This document shows, one piece after another, positions 24,514-36,137 of a DNA stretch of 64,000 nt. Position 1 is the first letter of the stretch; the number at the start of each line of letters is the position of its first letter. This DNA comes from Candidatus Eiseniibacteriota bacterium (GTDB lineage: Bacteria > Orphanbacterota > Orphanbacteria > Orphanbacterales > Orphanbacteraceae), in assembly GCA_029262235.1 (NCBI GenBank), contig JAJCZU010000003.1:558001-622000 (forward strand). The letters run 5' to 3'. Made by a program: the position numbers and the translations under genes. The notes beneath the pieces are model-generated. The model was given only the letters and a program-made list of their open reading frames with translations. It was not told the DNA's origin and ran no database searches.

Positions 24514-26775
24514 GTGAACAGAATCACTTTGTCCGTTTGCGCCGCGACGATCATTGCCATTGGTTCGCTTGCCGGGATCGCACGAGCCGCCGATGAGGTC
24601 CCGCTGCGTGCCGGTGCGGGCCTGCTGTCCGCGCTGGAGAACATCGAGCCCGCGTATATTCCGAGCGGCATTCTCTACGACCGCGTGCTTCCGCTTTCGC
24701 GCGTCGAAGAACACGACGGAACGAGTTTCGAGCCGGTGAGCTGGCGCCGGTGGAAGCAGATCGTGCATGAAATGCAACGGGCCCAATCGGAAGGAACCCC
24801 GATCGCAGGCCAGGACGCGATCGACCGCGCCGCGGCTTCGGCATCGAGAGGCGGCACGCCGGTTTCGGGCCGGTTCGGGGAAGCGATTCCCGTCGGCATT
24901 CTGAACTTCACGTATGACCGGTTCACGGAGAACGCGTTCGAATCGGGGGCGGCACGGATCGACGGCGAGGTCGTGGCCATCACGCGCCCGAGCGCTTTCG
25001 AGTCGCGGCGCGCGTTTGCTGTCGCCCCTGCGCGCGGGCGTACGTATCGCGGCGAGCAGGTCGTGTTTCAATTCGATCCTGCGCTCTTTCTGACGAACGG
25101 CGCGGCCCGGCCGGTTACGATCGACGCAGACTTCGGAGACGGCGCCGGCGAGCGCACGTTCGATTTCGGCGAGGAAGTCGTCGTGCGCTACGGGTCAGTC
25201 GGCACGAAGACGGTTCGCGTCAGCGTATCCTTCGATGACGGCACGCAGTGGTCATCGGCGTTTCTTTTTGACGTCATCACGCTGGTGGCGCCGCTTCCGA
25301 ACGACACGCTCTCGATCACGGCAACGATTCCGTACAACGGCGAGTTCGCGGGCGGCGAGGCCTACGTTTACCTCGCGCCCGCTCACTCGCAGATCACGCA
25401 GCCCGTGGTAGTGATCGAAGGTTTCGATATCGACAACAGCCTGAACTGGGATGAGTTGTACGCGCTGCTGAACGACGAGAACCTGATCGAAGATGCGCGC
25501 GCGCAGGGGTTCGACCTCGTCGTCATGAACTTCGCGGATGCCACCGATTACATTCAGAAGAATTCGCTCGCGGTCGTCGAGTTGATCGAACAGGTGCAGG
25601 GAGTCGTTTCGCCGGGGACCACGTTTCCGCTGATCGGCGCGAGTATGGGCGGTCTTTGCGGACGCTATGCGCTCTCCTATATGGAAACGAACGCGATCCC
25701 CCACAGCGCGCGCACGTATATCTCGTTCGACACGCCGCACAACGGCGCCAGTATTCCGCTCGGTATGCAGTACTGGCTCGATTTCTTTTCCGGGCAGTCG
25801 GCCGAAGCCGCGACGCTGCTGGCGAGCCTCGATCGGCCCGCGGCGCGCCAGATGCTCGCGTATCATCACACGACTCCGCCCGGGGCGACCGGCGCCAGCG
25901 ATTCGCTGCGCGGCGCCTTCGATGCGGAACTCGCGTCGCTGGGCGATTATCCCGCCACCACGCGAAACGTTGCAGTCGCGAACGGAAGCGGCGCGCAGGC
26001 AGGGCAGGGATTCGCGGCGGGTGATCAGGTCATCTTCTGGGAGTACGACAGTTTCCTCGTCGATATACGCGGCAACGTGTGGGCTGTACCGGACGGCGGG
26101 CCCTCGCAGATCCTGCAGGGCGAAATCAATCTCATTCTGCTTCCTTCCGACATCATGGACGTGAGCGTTTCGGGAACCCTCCCGTACGACAACGCGCCGG
26201 GCGGATCCCGGAACTCGATGGCGCAGATGGACGCGACCGAGGCGCCGTACGGAGACATCATCGCGCTTCACGACGACCACTGCTTTATTCCGACGATCAG
26301 CGCGCTCGACCTCGCCACATCCGATCTCTTCTACGACATTGCCGGCGAACAGAATCTGCTTTCGATGACGCCGTTCGACGCCGTCTACTTTCCCGTAGCG
26401 AATCAACCTCATGTGGACGTGACCACGGAGAACAAGGCGTGGCTGCTTGATGAACTCGGCCAGATGCCGACCGGAGTCGCCGGTTCTTCGATTCCCGACG
26501 TGCTCGCGCTCGACCAGAACGTGCCGAACCCGTTCAACCCGACGACTTCGATCTCGTATTTCGTGCGCGAGGCGGGTTACGTGAATCTGGCGGTGTACGA
26601 TGCGCGTGGCGCGCGGGTTACGGTTCTCGTGAACGAAACGCGGCCGGCCGGGGCAAACCGGACGACATGGGACGGAACGAACGAGCGTGGTGAAGCCGCA
26701 GGGTCGGGCGTTTACTTCTACCGGCTCACGGGACAGGGTGCCGGGGTGACGCGCAAGATGGTGCTCGTCAAATAG
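24514..26775 (+). CDS. Secreted alpha/beta-hydrolase with C-terminal sorting domain
   Basis: 753 residues from the GTG at 24514, which has GGGAG eight bases upstream and is followed by a signal peptide ending IARAAD. An in-frame GTG at 24454 would add 20 unlikely residues. Residues about 170-260 look like a PKD-type beta domain (DADFGDGAGERTFDF). From about 300 an alpha/beta-hydrolase fold begins with VVVIEGFDIDNS. The nucleophile elbow is G-A-S377-M-G-G, followed by FDTPHNGASIPLG, as in lipases and PGAP1-like esterases; the acid and histidine are further on (a DDHC motif is one candidate for the His). The C-terminus is a FlgD-like domain (VPNPFNPTTSISYF...GVYFYRL..KMVLVK). Probably a secreted lipase or esterase. 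Confidence 0.85.
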   Translation: MNRITLSVCAATIIAIGSLAGIARAADEVPLRAGAGLLSALENIEPAYIPSGILYDRVLPLSRVEEHDGTSFEPVSWRRWKQIVHEMQRAQSEGTPIAGQDAIDRAAASASRGGTPVSGRFGEAIPVGILNFTYDRFTENAFESGAARIDGEVVAITRPSAFESRRAFAVAPARGRTYRGEQVVFQFDPALFLTNGAARPVTIDADFGDGAGERTFDFGEEVVVRYGSVGTKTVRVSVSFDDGTQWSSAFLFDVITLVAPLPNDTLSITATIPYNGEFAGGEAYVYLAPAHSQITQPVVVIEGFDIDNSLNWDELYALLNDENLIEDARAQGFDLVVMNFADATDYIQKNSLAVVELIEQVQGVVSPGTTFPLIGASMGGLCGRYALSYMETNAIPHSARTYISFDTPHNGASIPLGMQYWLDFFSGQSAEAATLLASLDRPAARQMLAYHHTTPPGATGASDSLRGAFDAELASLGDYPATTRNVAVANGSGAQAGQGFAAGDQVIFWEYDSFLVDIRGNVWAVPDGGPSQILQGEINLILLPSDIMDVSVSGTLPYDNAPGGSRNSMAQMDATEAPYGDIIALHDDHCFIPTISALDLATSDLFYDIAGEQNLLSMTPFDAVYFPVANQPHVDVTTENKAWLLDELGQMPTGVAGSSIPDVLALDQNVPNPFNPTTSISYFVREAGYVNLAVYDARGARVTVLVNETRPAGANRTTWDGTNERGEAAGSGVYFYRLTGQGAGVTRKMVLVK

Positions 26776-26790
26776 CTTCACCATGCCGAG

Positions 26791-27036
26791 TCAGCGCGGC
26801 GAATCGACCGACGTTGCTGCCGGCGCGCGCGCGGGAAGATGCCGCGTGTCGCCGCCGTGGCTCGTAAGGCAGTACCCCCCCAGACTCACGATGGAGGTCG
26901 CGACCACCGTTCCGGTGAACAGCACGAGCATCACCAGAGCGAGCACGCGACGCCGCAGCGTGAGCCTGCGGGGCACAGACGAGAAGTCCCCGGGAAACTG
27001 CGTGATTCCGATCGAGTCGACGTGTGGCGTTTTCAT
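26791..27036 (-). CDS. Small single-pass membrane protein with VDSIGIT motif
   Basis: 81 residues, starting MKTPHVDSIGITQFPG, then a basic stretch RRLTLRRR and one strong transmembrane segment (ALVMLVLFTGTVVATSIVSLGGY). I recognise no family. No Shine-Dalgarno precedes the ATG; instead the ATG overlaps (ATGA) the stop of an upstream in-frame segment that contains the same VDSIGIT peptide encoded with different synonymous codons. This is the only annotated feature in the 374-bp gap between the two exported-protein genes, apart from the -10 box at 27135. It could be a tiny signalling or membrane peptide. The evidence for coding is the helix plus the codon pattern of the duplicated motif. Confidence 0.45.
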   Translation of the reverse strand: MKTPHVDSIGITQFPGDFSSVPRRLTLRRRVLALVMLVLFTGTVVATSIVSLGGYCLTSHGGDTRHLPARAPAATSVDSPR

Positions 27037-27107
27037 ATCCGATATACGAATGCGAAGCCGCGCTGTGACGCGTCAGGGAGTTCTGTGATACCGATGCTGT
27101 CGACACG
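27033..27107 (-). other. Upstream coding remnant sharing RVDSIGIT motif
   Basis: The minus-strand frame ending at 27033 reads RVDSIGITELPDASQ and ends VYRI, with a TGA that overlaps the ATG of the small membrane protein. VDSIGIT here uses GTC GAC AGC ATC GGT ATC ACA; the copy in the next gene uses GTC GAC TCG ATC GGA ATC ACG. The differences are synonymous, including a two-class serine codon switch, which suggests both copies have been translated. I find no ATG in frame nearby, so this may be a broken or unusually started leader peptide or a decayed tandem duplicate. Confidence 0.35.
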
Positions 27108-27134
27108 ACATGCCCGGTCCGCGCCGATCCGGTC

Positions 27135-27140
27135 TATAAT
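27135..27140 (+). promoter_or_regulatory. Consensus -10 box, leaderless candidate
   Basis: A perfect TATAAT six bases before GTG (27147) and nine before ATG (27150) of the next gene. A transcript from it would start at or within a base or two of the start codon. A GAAGGGG overlaps the spacer but is too close to serve as a normal ribosome site. No -35 is visible. Confidence 0.5.
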
Positions 27141-27149
27141 GAAGGGGTG

Positions 27150-28511
27150 ATGACTACCCGAGCGCGACAACGACAATGGCAGCGGCGCCCCTGCACCGCA
27201 ATGCTGTGCCTGCTGCCGGCACTGGCTTTCTTCACGCGACCCGCCCATTCCGCAGAGTTCGTCGATGGCCTGACGGACGATGTCGGGCTCTTCAATTCCA
27301 TCGCACTCGATTCGGCGGGATTTCCGCACTGCAGTTACTATGACAATACGAAGCAGGATCTCCGTTATGCGTCGCGGGAGTCAGGCTCCTGGGTGACAGA
27401 ACCTGTCGATACGCTGAATAAGGTCGGGCTTCATACATCGCTCGCCATCGACGGCACGGGCAATCCACACATCAGCTATTTTTACGACGCGACGGACAAT
27501 TTGCGGTACGCGGTGAAGATTGCGGGCGTCTGGGCCCTCGAAACGGTCGATGTTGCCGGGAATGTCGGGTTCAATACGTCGATCGCTCTCGATGGGTCGG
27601 GCCATCCCCGCATCAGTTATCATGACGCTTCGAAGGGCGATCTCAAATTCGCGGAGAAGAACGCGGGAGTCTGGAGCATTGTCACGGTCGATTCGCTGCA
27701 GACGACCGGATCCTACACGTCGCTTGCATTGAACAGCGCGGGCGAACCCTCCATCAGCTATCACTCCGGATTCCCGAGTCGCAATCTGAGATTCGCGACG
27801 CGATCGGGTGGGGCGTGGACAACCGAGACGGTGGACGCGCCGGGAACGGTCGGCCTTTATACCTCGCTCGCGCTCGATGCCGCGGGCGAACCGCACATCA
27901 GCTATTACGACGCCACGAACGGCTGGACCAGGTACGCGTTTCGAGACGCGGGCGCCTGGACGATCGAGGTCGTCGACTCGGCGTCGGCCGCCGGTTCCAC
28001 CACGTCGATCGCAATCGATGCGAATGGCGCCCCGCTCATCCTCTACAAATCGGGAACGACGCCCACGCTCCGGCTGGCGCGGCGCCTGAACCAGATCTGG
28101 TCTTCGGTGGTTGTCGAGCCGGGCCCCCACGACAGCGGCACGTACGGCTCGCTTGCACTCGATGCATTCGACTCCCCGCACATCGCTTTCTACGACGGTA
28201 CAGAGGGCGCGCTCTATTACTCTACGGTCGTGGTGACGAGCACGGCTTCGGCCTCGCCGTTCTCCGGGATCACGTTCGAAGCGCGGCCGAACCCCGCCGT
28301 GGGCGGAAGAACGACGATCGTCTTCCCGCAGGCAGCGGGGCGCGCGGGCGGTGTCGAAATTTATGACCTGCGCGGCCGGCTGGTCCGGACGCTGGGATCC
28401 GGCGCGTCGTGGGAGGGAAGGGACGACGCAGGGCGCCAGGTGCCGGCCGGCGCCTACTTCATTCGATTGCCCGGTCGCACGGAGACGAGAAAGATTCTGG
28501 TTCTGCGGTAG
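27150..28511 (+). CDS. Secreted repeat protein (propeller-like) with sorting domain
   Basis: 453 residues, with an arginine-rich N-terminus and hydrophobic signal segment (MLCLLPALAFFTRPAHSA). About seven repeats of about 45 residues follow, each with the pattern [YF]TS[IL]ALD..G.P.ISY.D.....L.[YF]A...G.W..E.VD, from residue 35 to about 360. They probably form a beta-propeller. Similar repeats are found in secreted proteins of uncultured bacteria, with no assigned function. The last 80 residues are a shortened FlgD-like domain (RPNPAVGGRTTIVF...VEIYDLRGRLVRTL..AGAYFIRL..KILVLR). The start could be GTG 27147 or ATG 27150. Confidence 0.85.
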   Translation: MTTRARQRQWQRRPCTAMLCLLPALAFFTRPAHSAEFVDGLTDDVGLFNSIALDSAGFPHCSYYDNTKQDLRYASRESGSWVTEPVDTLNKVGLHTSLAIDGTGNPHISYFYDATDNLRYAVKIAGVWALETVDVAGNVGFNTSIALDGSGHPRISYHDASKGDLKFAEKNAGVWSIVTVDSLQTTGSYTSLALNSAGEPSISYHSGFPSRNLRFATRSGGAWTTETVDAPGTVGLYTSLALDAAGEPHISYYDATNGWTRYAFRDAGAWTIEVVDSASAAGSTTSIAIDANGAPLILYKSGTTPTLRLARRLNQIWSSVVVEPGPHDSGTYGSLALDAFDSPHIAFYDGTEGALYYSTVVVTSTASASPFSGITFEARPNPAVGGRTTIVFPQAAGRAGGVEIYDLRGRLVRTLGSGASWEGRDDAGRQVPAGAYFIRLPGRTETRKILVLR

Positions 28512-28521
28512 CCTGCGCGTT

Positions 28522-29481
28522 TCAAGCTGCCGATTCCTCCTCGCGCTGTTCCTGCCACTCGATGGCGAGGTTCACGATCTCTTCCGATGCTTCCTGAACG
28601 ATTGCTTCGAGTTCGGGGGACTGATTCGCCGCCGCGGCATGGCAGGCATTCACCTGCTCCAGGACCGCACGGCAACCGTCCACGACCGCGAGAACCCACT
28701 CGCTCGCCCATTTGTCCGCAGAACCGGAGATGACGTACAGCTCTTCACGCGGGGTTGCAGCACAATCGGAGTCCCCGCTCTCCGAACTCCCCGTGCTTTC
28801 TGCGCTGTTGGCCGAAACTCCGTGCTGAGCTTCCCATGCATCGACCTCCGTAATTGCGGCGTCGCATTCCGTGCACCAGTTCTCGAATGAACTGCTGAGC
28901 GAGGAGAGTTCCACTTCGGCGTTTCCGACGGAACGAACGGCCGCCGGGCTCGGGGGATTGCCGAGCGAGGGCAGATTGTTCAGCGCACCACGAACCTGGC
29001 TCATGTGTTTCTGAATGGAGCGCGCCCGTTTCGCGATCTTGTGGAGCGTGTGCAGATCATCCTGGATGTCGCGCTTCTGAATCTTCTTCAGCGTACCCTT
29101 CGCCTGCGCGGTGATTTTGCGCCTGGCGCCGGACGCGACCTTGCCGGTGCGCGCCGCAATCCTGCTGGAATCGTCCCGCAGTCGCGTGCGCAGCTTGCCG
29201 AGCCTGCCCGAGAAACGCGGGAAGGCTGTTTTCGCCTCGGCGGTGCGGAACGAGGTGAGAGGCTTGTCGTTTCGAATCAGGCCTCCGATCCTGGAATTAC
29301 GAACCCCGGCATGACGGGCAGCCGAGCTCGCGATTCGTTTGCAGAGGGACTTTCCGCCTGTGATTGCCTTCCCGGCTTTCTTCACCACAGTCAGCTTCCT
29401 GGCCACCTTGATAACCCGGCGCGAGGTGGCGAGCACTTTTGCTACGCCCAATGCAGTCGCTGCTCCTACTGCCATTTTCAT
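28522..29481 (-). CDS. Hypothetical protein, basic N-terminal half and acidic Cys-containing C-terminal half
   Basis: 319 residues from the ATG at 29481 (ATG at 29475 is equally possible; GGGAG lies 3 or 9 bases upstream respectively). The N-terminus (MKMAVGAATALGVAKVLATSRRVIKVARK) is mildly hydrophobic then basic. Residues 1-170 are Lys/Arg-rich; 160-200 look like a coiled coil (TLHKIAKRARSIQKHMSQVR). The C-terminal third is acidic, with cysteines at CTEC, DCAA, VDGC and NACH. I recognise no family. It converges on the exported repeat protein gene with a 10-bp gap. The opposing halves suggest an intramolecular or nucleic-acid interaction, but that is speculation. Confidence 0.65.
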   Translation of the reverse strand: MKMAVGAATALGVAKVLATSRRVIKVARKLTVVKKAGKAITGGKSLCKRIASSAARHAGVRNSRIGGLIRNDKPLTSFRTAEAKTAFPRFSGRLGKLRTRLRDDSSRIAARTGKVASGARRKITAQAKGTLKKIQKRDIQDDLHTLHKIAKRARSIQKHMSQVRGALNNLPSLGNPPSPAAVRSVGNAEVELSSLSSSFENWCTECDAAITEVDAWEAQHGVSANSAESTGSSESGDSDCAATPREELYVISGSADKWASEWVLAVVDGCRAVLEQVNACHAAAANQSPELEAIVQEASEEIVNLAIEWQEQREEESAA

Positions 29482-29745
29482 CGTCTCCCGTCCGGGCGCG
29501 GACGCCCTGCTCGTGTGTTTCCCGGCGCTGCGGCCATTGCCGAGCTGTGTTTCTATCCAGGGAAACACGTTCTCGAGCGGGAAGGGGCAGAAATATCTTC
29601 CGGCGTAGAGCGCACTCCGCCCCTGGTTTCGGCGGGATACTCCATTGCATTCGCAATCGGATCTCGCTACGATCCTGGCAGAACTGTGGTCGATGACCCA
29701 CTGACGGCAACCGAGCCTGCATGGCTCAAAGGGAAGGACAAACGG

Positions 29746-29850
29746 ATGGCCAAGGACAAGGACGCTCGCAAGAAGGACCCGAAGAAGAAGGCGGAGAAGA
29801 CGCTCAAGGAAAAGAGAGCGGATAAGAAATCGAAGAAGTCGAAAGGCTGA
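29746..29850 (+). CDS. 34-residue lysine-rich peptide
   Basis: MAKDKDARKKDPKKKAEK and onward: half the residues are lysine or arginine. A GGGAAGG lies nine bases before the ATG, a good ribosome site. It is divergent from the hypothetical gene at 28522-29481. Small, extremely basic proteins of this sort occur in bacteria as nucleic-acid or ribosome-associated peptides, but composition alone cannot establish a role. It may be a chance frame in A-rich sequence. Confidence 0.4.
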   Translation: MAKDKDARKKDPKKKAEKTLKEKRADKKSKKSKG

Positions 29851-29967
29851 TCCGGATCGCGTCTTTTGACGTGTCTTGAGCGTCAACTGATTGAGTGAAC
29901 CGTGCGCTCTGCCCGAAGCACGGTACTGTTGCCCTTCTCCAGGGCGACCGGTATGGCCGCGGTGCTT

Positions 29968-30972
29968 TTACGACCGCGTTTGATCCCACGTGCGCAACTG
30001 GTGCATGTAGTTCGCACGGAAGAGCACCTGCGGATCGGGGCAGGTCCGTATCGTCATGCTGCCCCTCATCTGCGCTAGTGACCGGTATTCCTTCTCTTCC
30101 ATCCAGATCGTCATCTCGGACTTGATGCGCGCGAGATTGTCGATGCCCTTCTGATAAAGCGAGGAGACCATCTGCACCGCGGAGGCGCCGCTCATGATCG
30201 CTTTCACGGCATCCTCGGCCGTGTGCACGCCGCCCGTCACGGCAAGTTCCGTGGACTCGAGCGTGCCGGACAGAATCGCGAGCCAGCGGAGGCGGAGCAG
30301 CAGTTCCCGCGAATCGGAAAGCTTGAGGTCCGACGCGAATGCCAGCTCCTCGACGTCGATGTCGGACTCGAAGAACCGGTTGAAGAGAACGAGGGCGTCG
30401 GCGCCCGCCGTCTCGAGCTGCCCGGCGAAGTGGGGAAGTGCGGTATAGAACGGCGACAGTTTCACCGCGAGCGGAATCGCGATCTGGTCCTTGACTTCAC
30501 GCACGATCGTAACCGAACGCCCCTCGATTTCGCCTGCCGAGAGATGAGCCTCGGTTACTACATTATATAGATTCAGTTCGAGCGCGTCGGCGCCCGCCTC
30601 GGCCAGCAGGCGCGCGTACTCGAGCCAGCCGCCCCGCGTATAGCCGTTCAATGACGCGATCACGGGAATGTCGACGGCGTCCTTCACGCGGCGCACACGT
30701 TCGAGGTACGCGTGCGGCCCGATGACGAACTCTTCGGGCTCGACGAAATACGAACTCGCTTCTCCGTGCGAATTCGCGTGTGAGTCCGTGGAGTGCAGCG
30801 TGGCGAGCGATTCCAGATGAATCTCCTCTTCGAAGAGTGAAGGGAGCACGAGCGCGGCCGCTCCCGCGTCCTCCAGTCTTCGTGCGCCGTCCGGCGTTTC
30901 GGTGAGAGGACTCGCCCCGGCAATGAAGGGATGCGGCAGGTCGAACCCGAGATACGTCGTCGACAGATTCAT
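29968..30972 (-). CDS. Dihydroorotate-dehydrogenase-like protein (PFOR-associated)
   Basis: 334 residues. A TIM-barrel FMN flavoprotein of the dihydroorotate/dihydropyrimidine dehydrogenase family: N-terminal MNLSTTYLGFDLPHPFIAGASPLT, then IPVIASLNGYT, ALELNLYN (substrate-side Asn-rich motif), LAVKLSPFY, and the phosphate-binding end VTGGVHTAEDAVKAIMSGASAVQMVSSLY. The catalytic base cysteine or serine of pyrD enzymes is not evident, so it is probably not the pyrimidine enzyme. It starts two bases after the pyruvate:ferredoxin oxidoreductase stop. This two-gene arrangement is known from many anaerobes, where the second protein is thought to be an accessory oxidoreductase of unknown substrate. 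Confidence 0.85.
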   Translation of the reverse strand: MNLSTTYLGFDLPHPFIAGASPLTETPDGARRLEDAGAAALVLPSLFEEEIHLESLATLHSTDSHANSHGEASSYFVEPEEFVIGPHAYLERVRRVKDAVDIPVIASLNGYTRGGWLEYARLLAEAGADALELNLYNVVTEAHLSAGEIEGRSVTIVREVKDQIAIPLAVKLSPFYTALPHFAGQLETAGADALVLFNRFFESDIDVEELAFASDLKLSDSRELLLRLRWLAILSGTLESTELAVTGGVHTAEDAVKAIMSGASAVQMVSSLYQKGIDNLARIKSEMTIWMEEKEYRSLAQMRGSMTIRTCPDPQVLFRANYMHQLRTWDQTRS

Positions 30973-30974
30973 GA

Positions 30975-34553
<3,579 letters not shown>

Positions 34554-34587
34554 GGCAACTCCACGGATGTCGGCGATTCCCTCTTGA

Positions 34588-34593
34588 ATTGTA
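34588..34593 (-). promoter_or_regulatory. -10 candidate upstream of nifJ
   Basis: TACAAT on the minus strand (five of six), preceded by TG, 34 bp before the nifJ ATG, leaving room for the GGAG ribosome site. No recognisable -35. Confidence 0.35.
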
Positions 34594-34656
34594 CAGGATT
34601 TCGCCACGCGCGGCACGGGGTCAATTGGCAGAAGCGGCCGGGGGTTCGGTTTCTAC

Positions 34657-35340
34657 CTACTCGGAAGCCTCGCACGAAAAGCCGGCCCGGATCGCGTCGA
34701 GGTCATCCCAGACGGCGTGATCGACATCCTGAGGCGACAGAGCGAAGAACACGACCAGGCGTTCCTGTGCGGGACACGGGAATACGTCGCCGCGAATATG
34801 AAGCGTTACCTGTTCGAGGGTGACGAACGGGTCGAACGTCTCGGCAACGCCGGAAAACGATGCGCCCTCGTTCGCTTCGATGGAAGACGCAAAGTGCGCT
34901 CCGCTGATATCGAGTTCGCGCGATTGCGCGACGGCGTCGGCCAGCCCCTGGAAATAGGAATCGAGATAGATCGAAAGCGAGTCGGCGTCGGTCTCGCTGT
35001 CCAGGTTCACCCACCAGATGAACGCGTAGCTCCAGAACTGTTCGCTGTCGGCATCGAACATGCCGGGCGAAAAGCGCAGTTCCTCCAGGCCCTCGTACGG
35101 AAGGTCCGGCGCGAAACCGAGGGGGAACGGAATCGTCTCCGTGCGCCACCCCTCGGGAACGGGCATCGAGAAGGGGAGTTGGATTTCCGGTTCGATAGCC
35201 GCCGCGGCAGTGTCTGAGGTCGCTGACTCTTCGGCGACCGGGGGCGTCGCATCTTCGTCGGCGCGGGAAACGGCCGGCGACAGCGCGCCGAGCCCCAGGA
35301 AAATGGCGATGGGAATCGAAAGGACCAGGTTCGGCTGCAT
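34657..35340 (-). CDS. Exported hypothetical protein
   Basis: 227 residues. AAGGAT is just upstream of the ATG. The signal peptide ends about AVSRA (residue 26); an acidic Thr/Ala/Glu-rich linker runs to about 55; then a compact domain includes MPVPEGWRTETIPFPLGFAP, FWSYAFIWWVNLD and FALSPQDVDHAVWDDLDAIRAGFSC. Two cysteines (FPCPAQ and FSC) could pair outside the cytoplasm. I recognise no family. It is separated from nifJ by 104 bp and may have its own promoter. Probably periplasmic. Confidence 0.72.
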   Translation of the reverse strand: MQPNLVLSIPIAIFLGLGALSPAVSRADEDATPPVAEESATSDTAAAAIEPEIQLPFSMPVPEGWRTETIPFPLGFAPDLPYEGLEELRFSPGMFDADSEQFWSYAFIWWVNLDSETDADSLSIYLDSYFQGLADAVAQSRELDISGAHFASSIEANEGASFSGVAETFDPFVTLEQVTLHIRGDVFPCPAQERLVVFFALSPQDVDHAVWDDLDAIRAGFSCEASE

Positions 35341-35433
35341 ATCCTTCTCCGCTCTCGTGAAATGGAAGATGTGATTCTGAAGATTAGCACAAAGGGGATC
35401 CGCGTTCGCAACACTCGCCCCGCAGGGAAAGCG

Positions 35434-35988
35434 CTACATGAGATCCATCAGGCTCGACTTGCAGAGTTCCTTGATCCCGCAGATCGTCAGAATTCCGAGC
35501 AGAACGACGGCCACCGTAAGCAGATCCCATTCGTTCAATACGAAGCCCAGCGCGAGACCCGCCGCGGGAGGGTGTTCCGTATCCGTGATGACCATGATGA
35601 ACATCGCGATGCCGGTAGCGATCGCGGCGAACGCGATGCTCTGGTCGATCCCGAGGAGCGCGGGGGAGAGGTTTGTCGATGCCGTATTCAGAAACGAAAA
35701 CGCGCACCCCGTGAGAGTGCCGACAACATATCCGCCGACGAGATAGCGGGGACGCGCGCGCTCCCGCCGCGGCATCGTGAACACGATGAAACTCGTGGCC
35801 CCGAGCGCCGCGATCAGCACCGTTTGCTCGAACGCGTCGAGCAGCGTAAGGGTCAGAAAGATCGCGACCATTGCCGCCACGCATTGAAACACGTACCGGC
35901 CCGCATGGTGGCGAAATTTCGGATCCAGAAATCGCCAGGAACGCCGCGCTTTCGTCTCCGCATTCAATGATGTCGTTCGTGTGCCCAT
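35434..35988 (-). CDS. HPP-family integral membrane protein
   Basis: 184 residues with four or five hydrophobic segments. The family signature is present: ITDTEHPPAAGLALGFV (the H-P-P of the name), preceded by AALGATSFIVFTMPRRERARPRYLVGGYVVGTLTG. HPP proteins of cyanobacteria have been linked to nitrite transport across membranes; other members are uncharacterised, and some carry C-terminal CBS domains, which are absent here. It lies in the same direction as the preceding exported-protein gene, 93 bp away. Confidence 0.85.
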   Translation of the reverse strand: MGTRTTSLNAETKARRSWRFLDPKFRHHAGRYVFQCVAAMVAIFLTLTLLDAFEQTVLIAALGATSFIVFTMPRRERARPRYLVGGYVVGTLTGCAFSFLNTASTNLSPALLGIDQSIAFAAIATGIAMFIMVITDTEHPPAAGLALGFVLNEWDLLTVAVVLLGILTICGIKELCKSSLMDLM

Positions 35989-36137
35989 CTCATACGAAGT
36001 TTCGGCTCAGGCAGGATCGGCCCCGCGTGGTCCGATGCGTGCCGGGGGCCACCGGGGGAACCCGTGGCTCTTTGTGGGAAGGATAGTCAGGAGATACGGC
36101 GATTTTCGGGTGATCTCAGGATTGATCTCCGGGCGAT

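Noticed and set aside
36048-36082. GC-rich hairpin followed by TCTTTGT between the HPP and GT39 genes
   Set aside because: The T-rich side faces the plus strand, where no gene ends nearby; both flanking genes run leftward.
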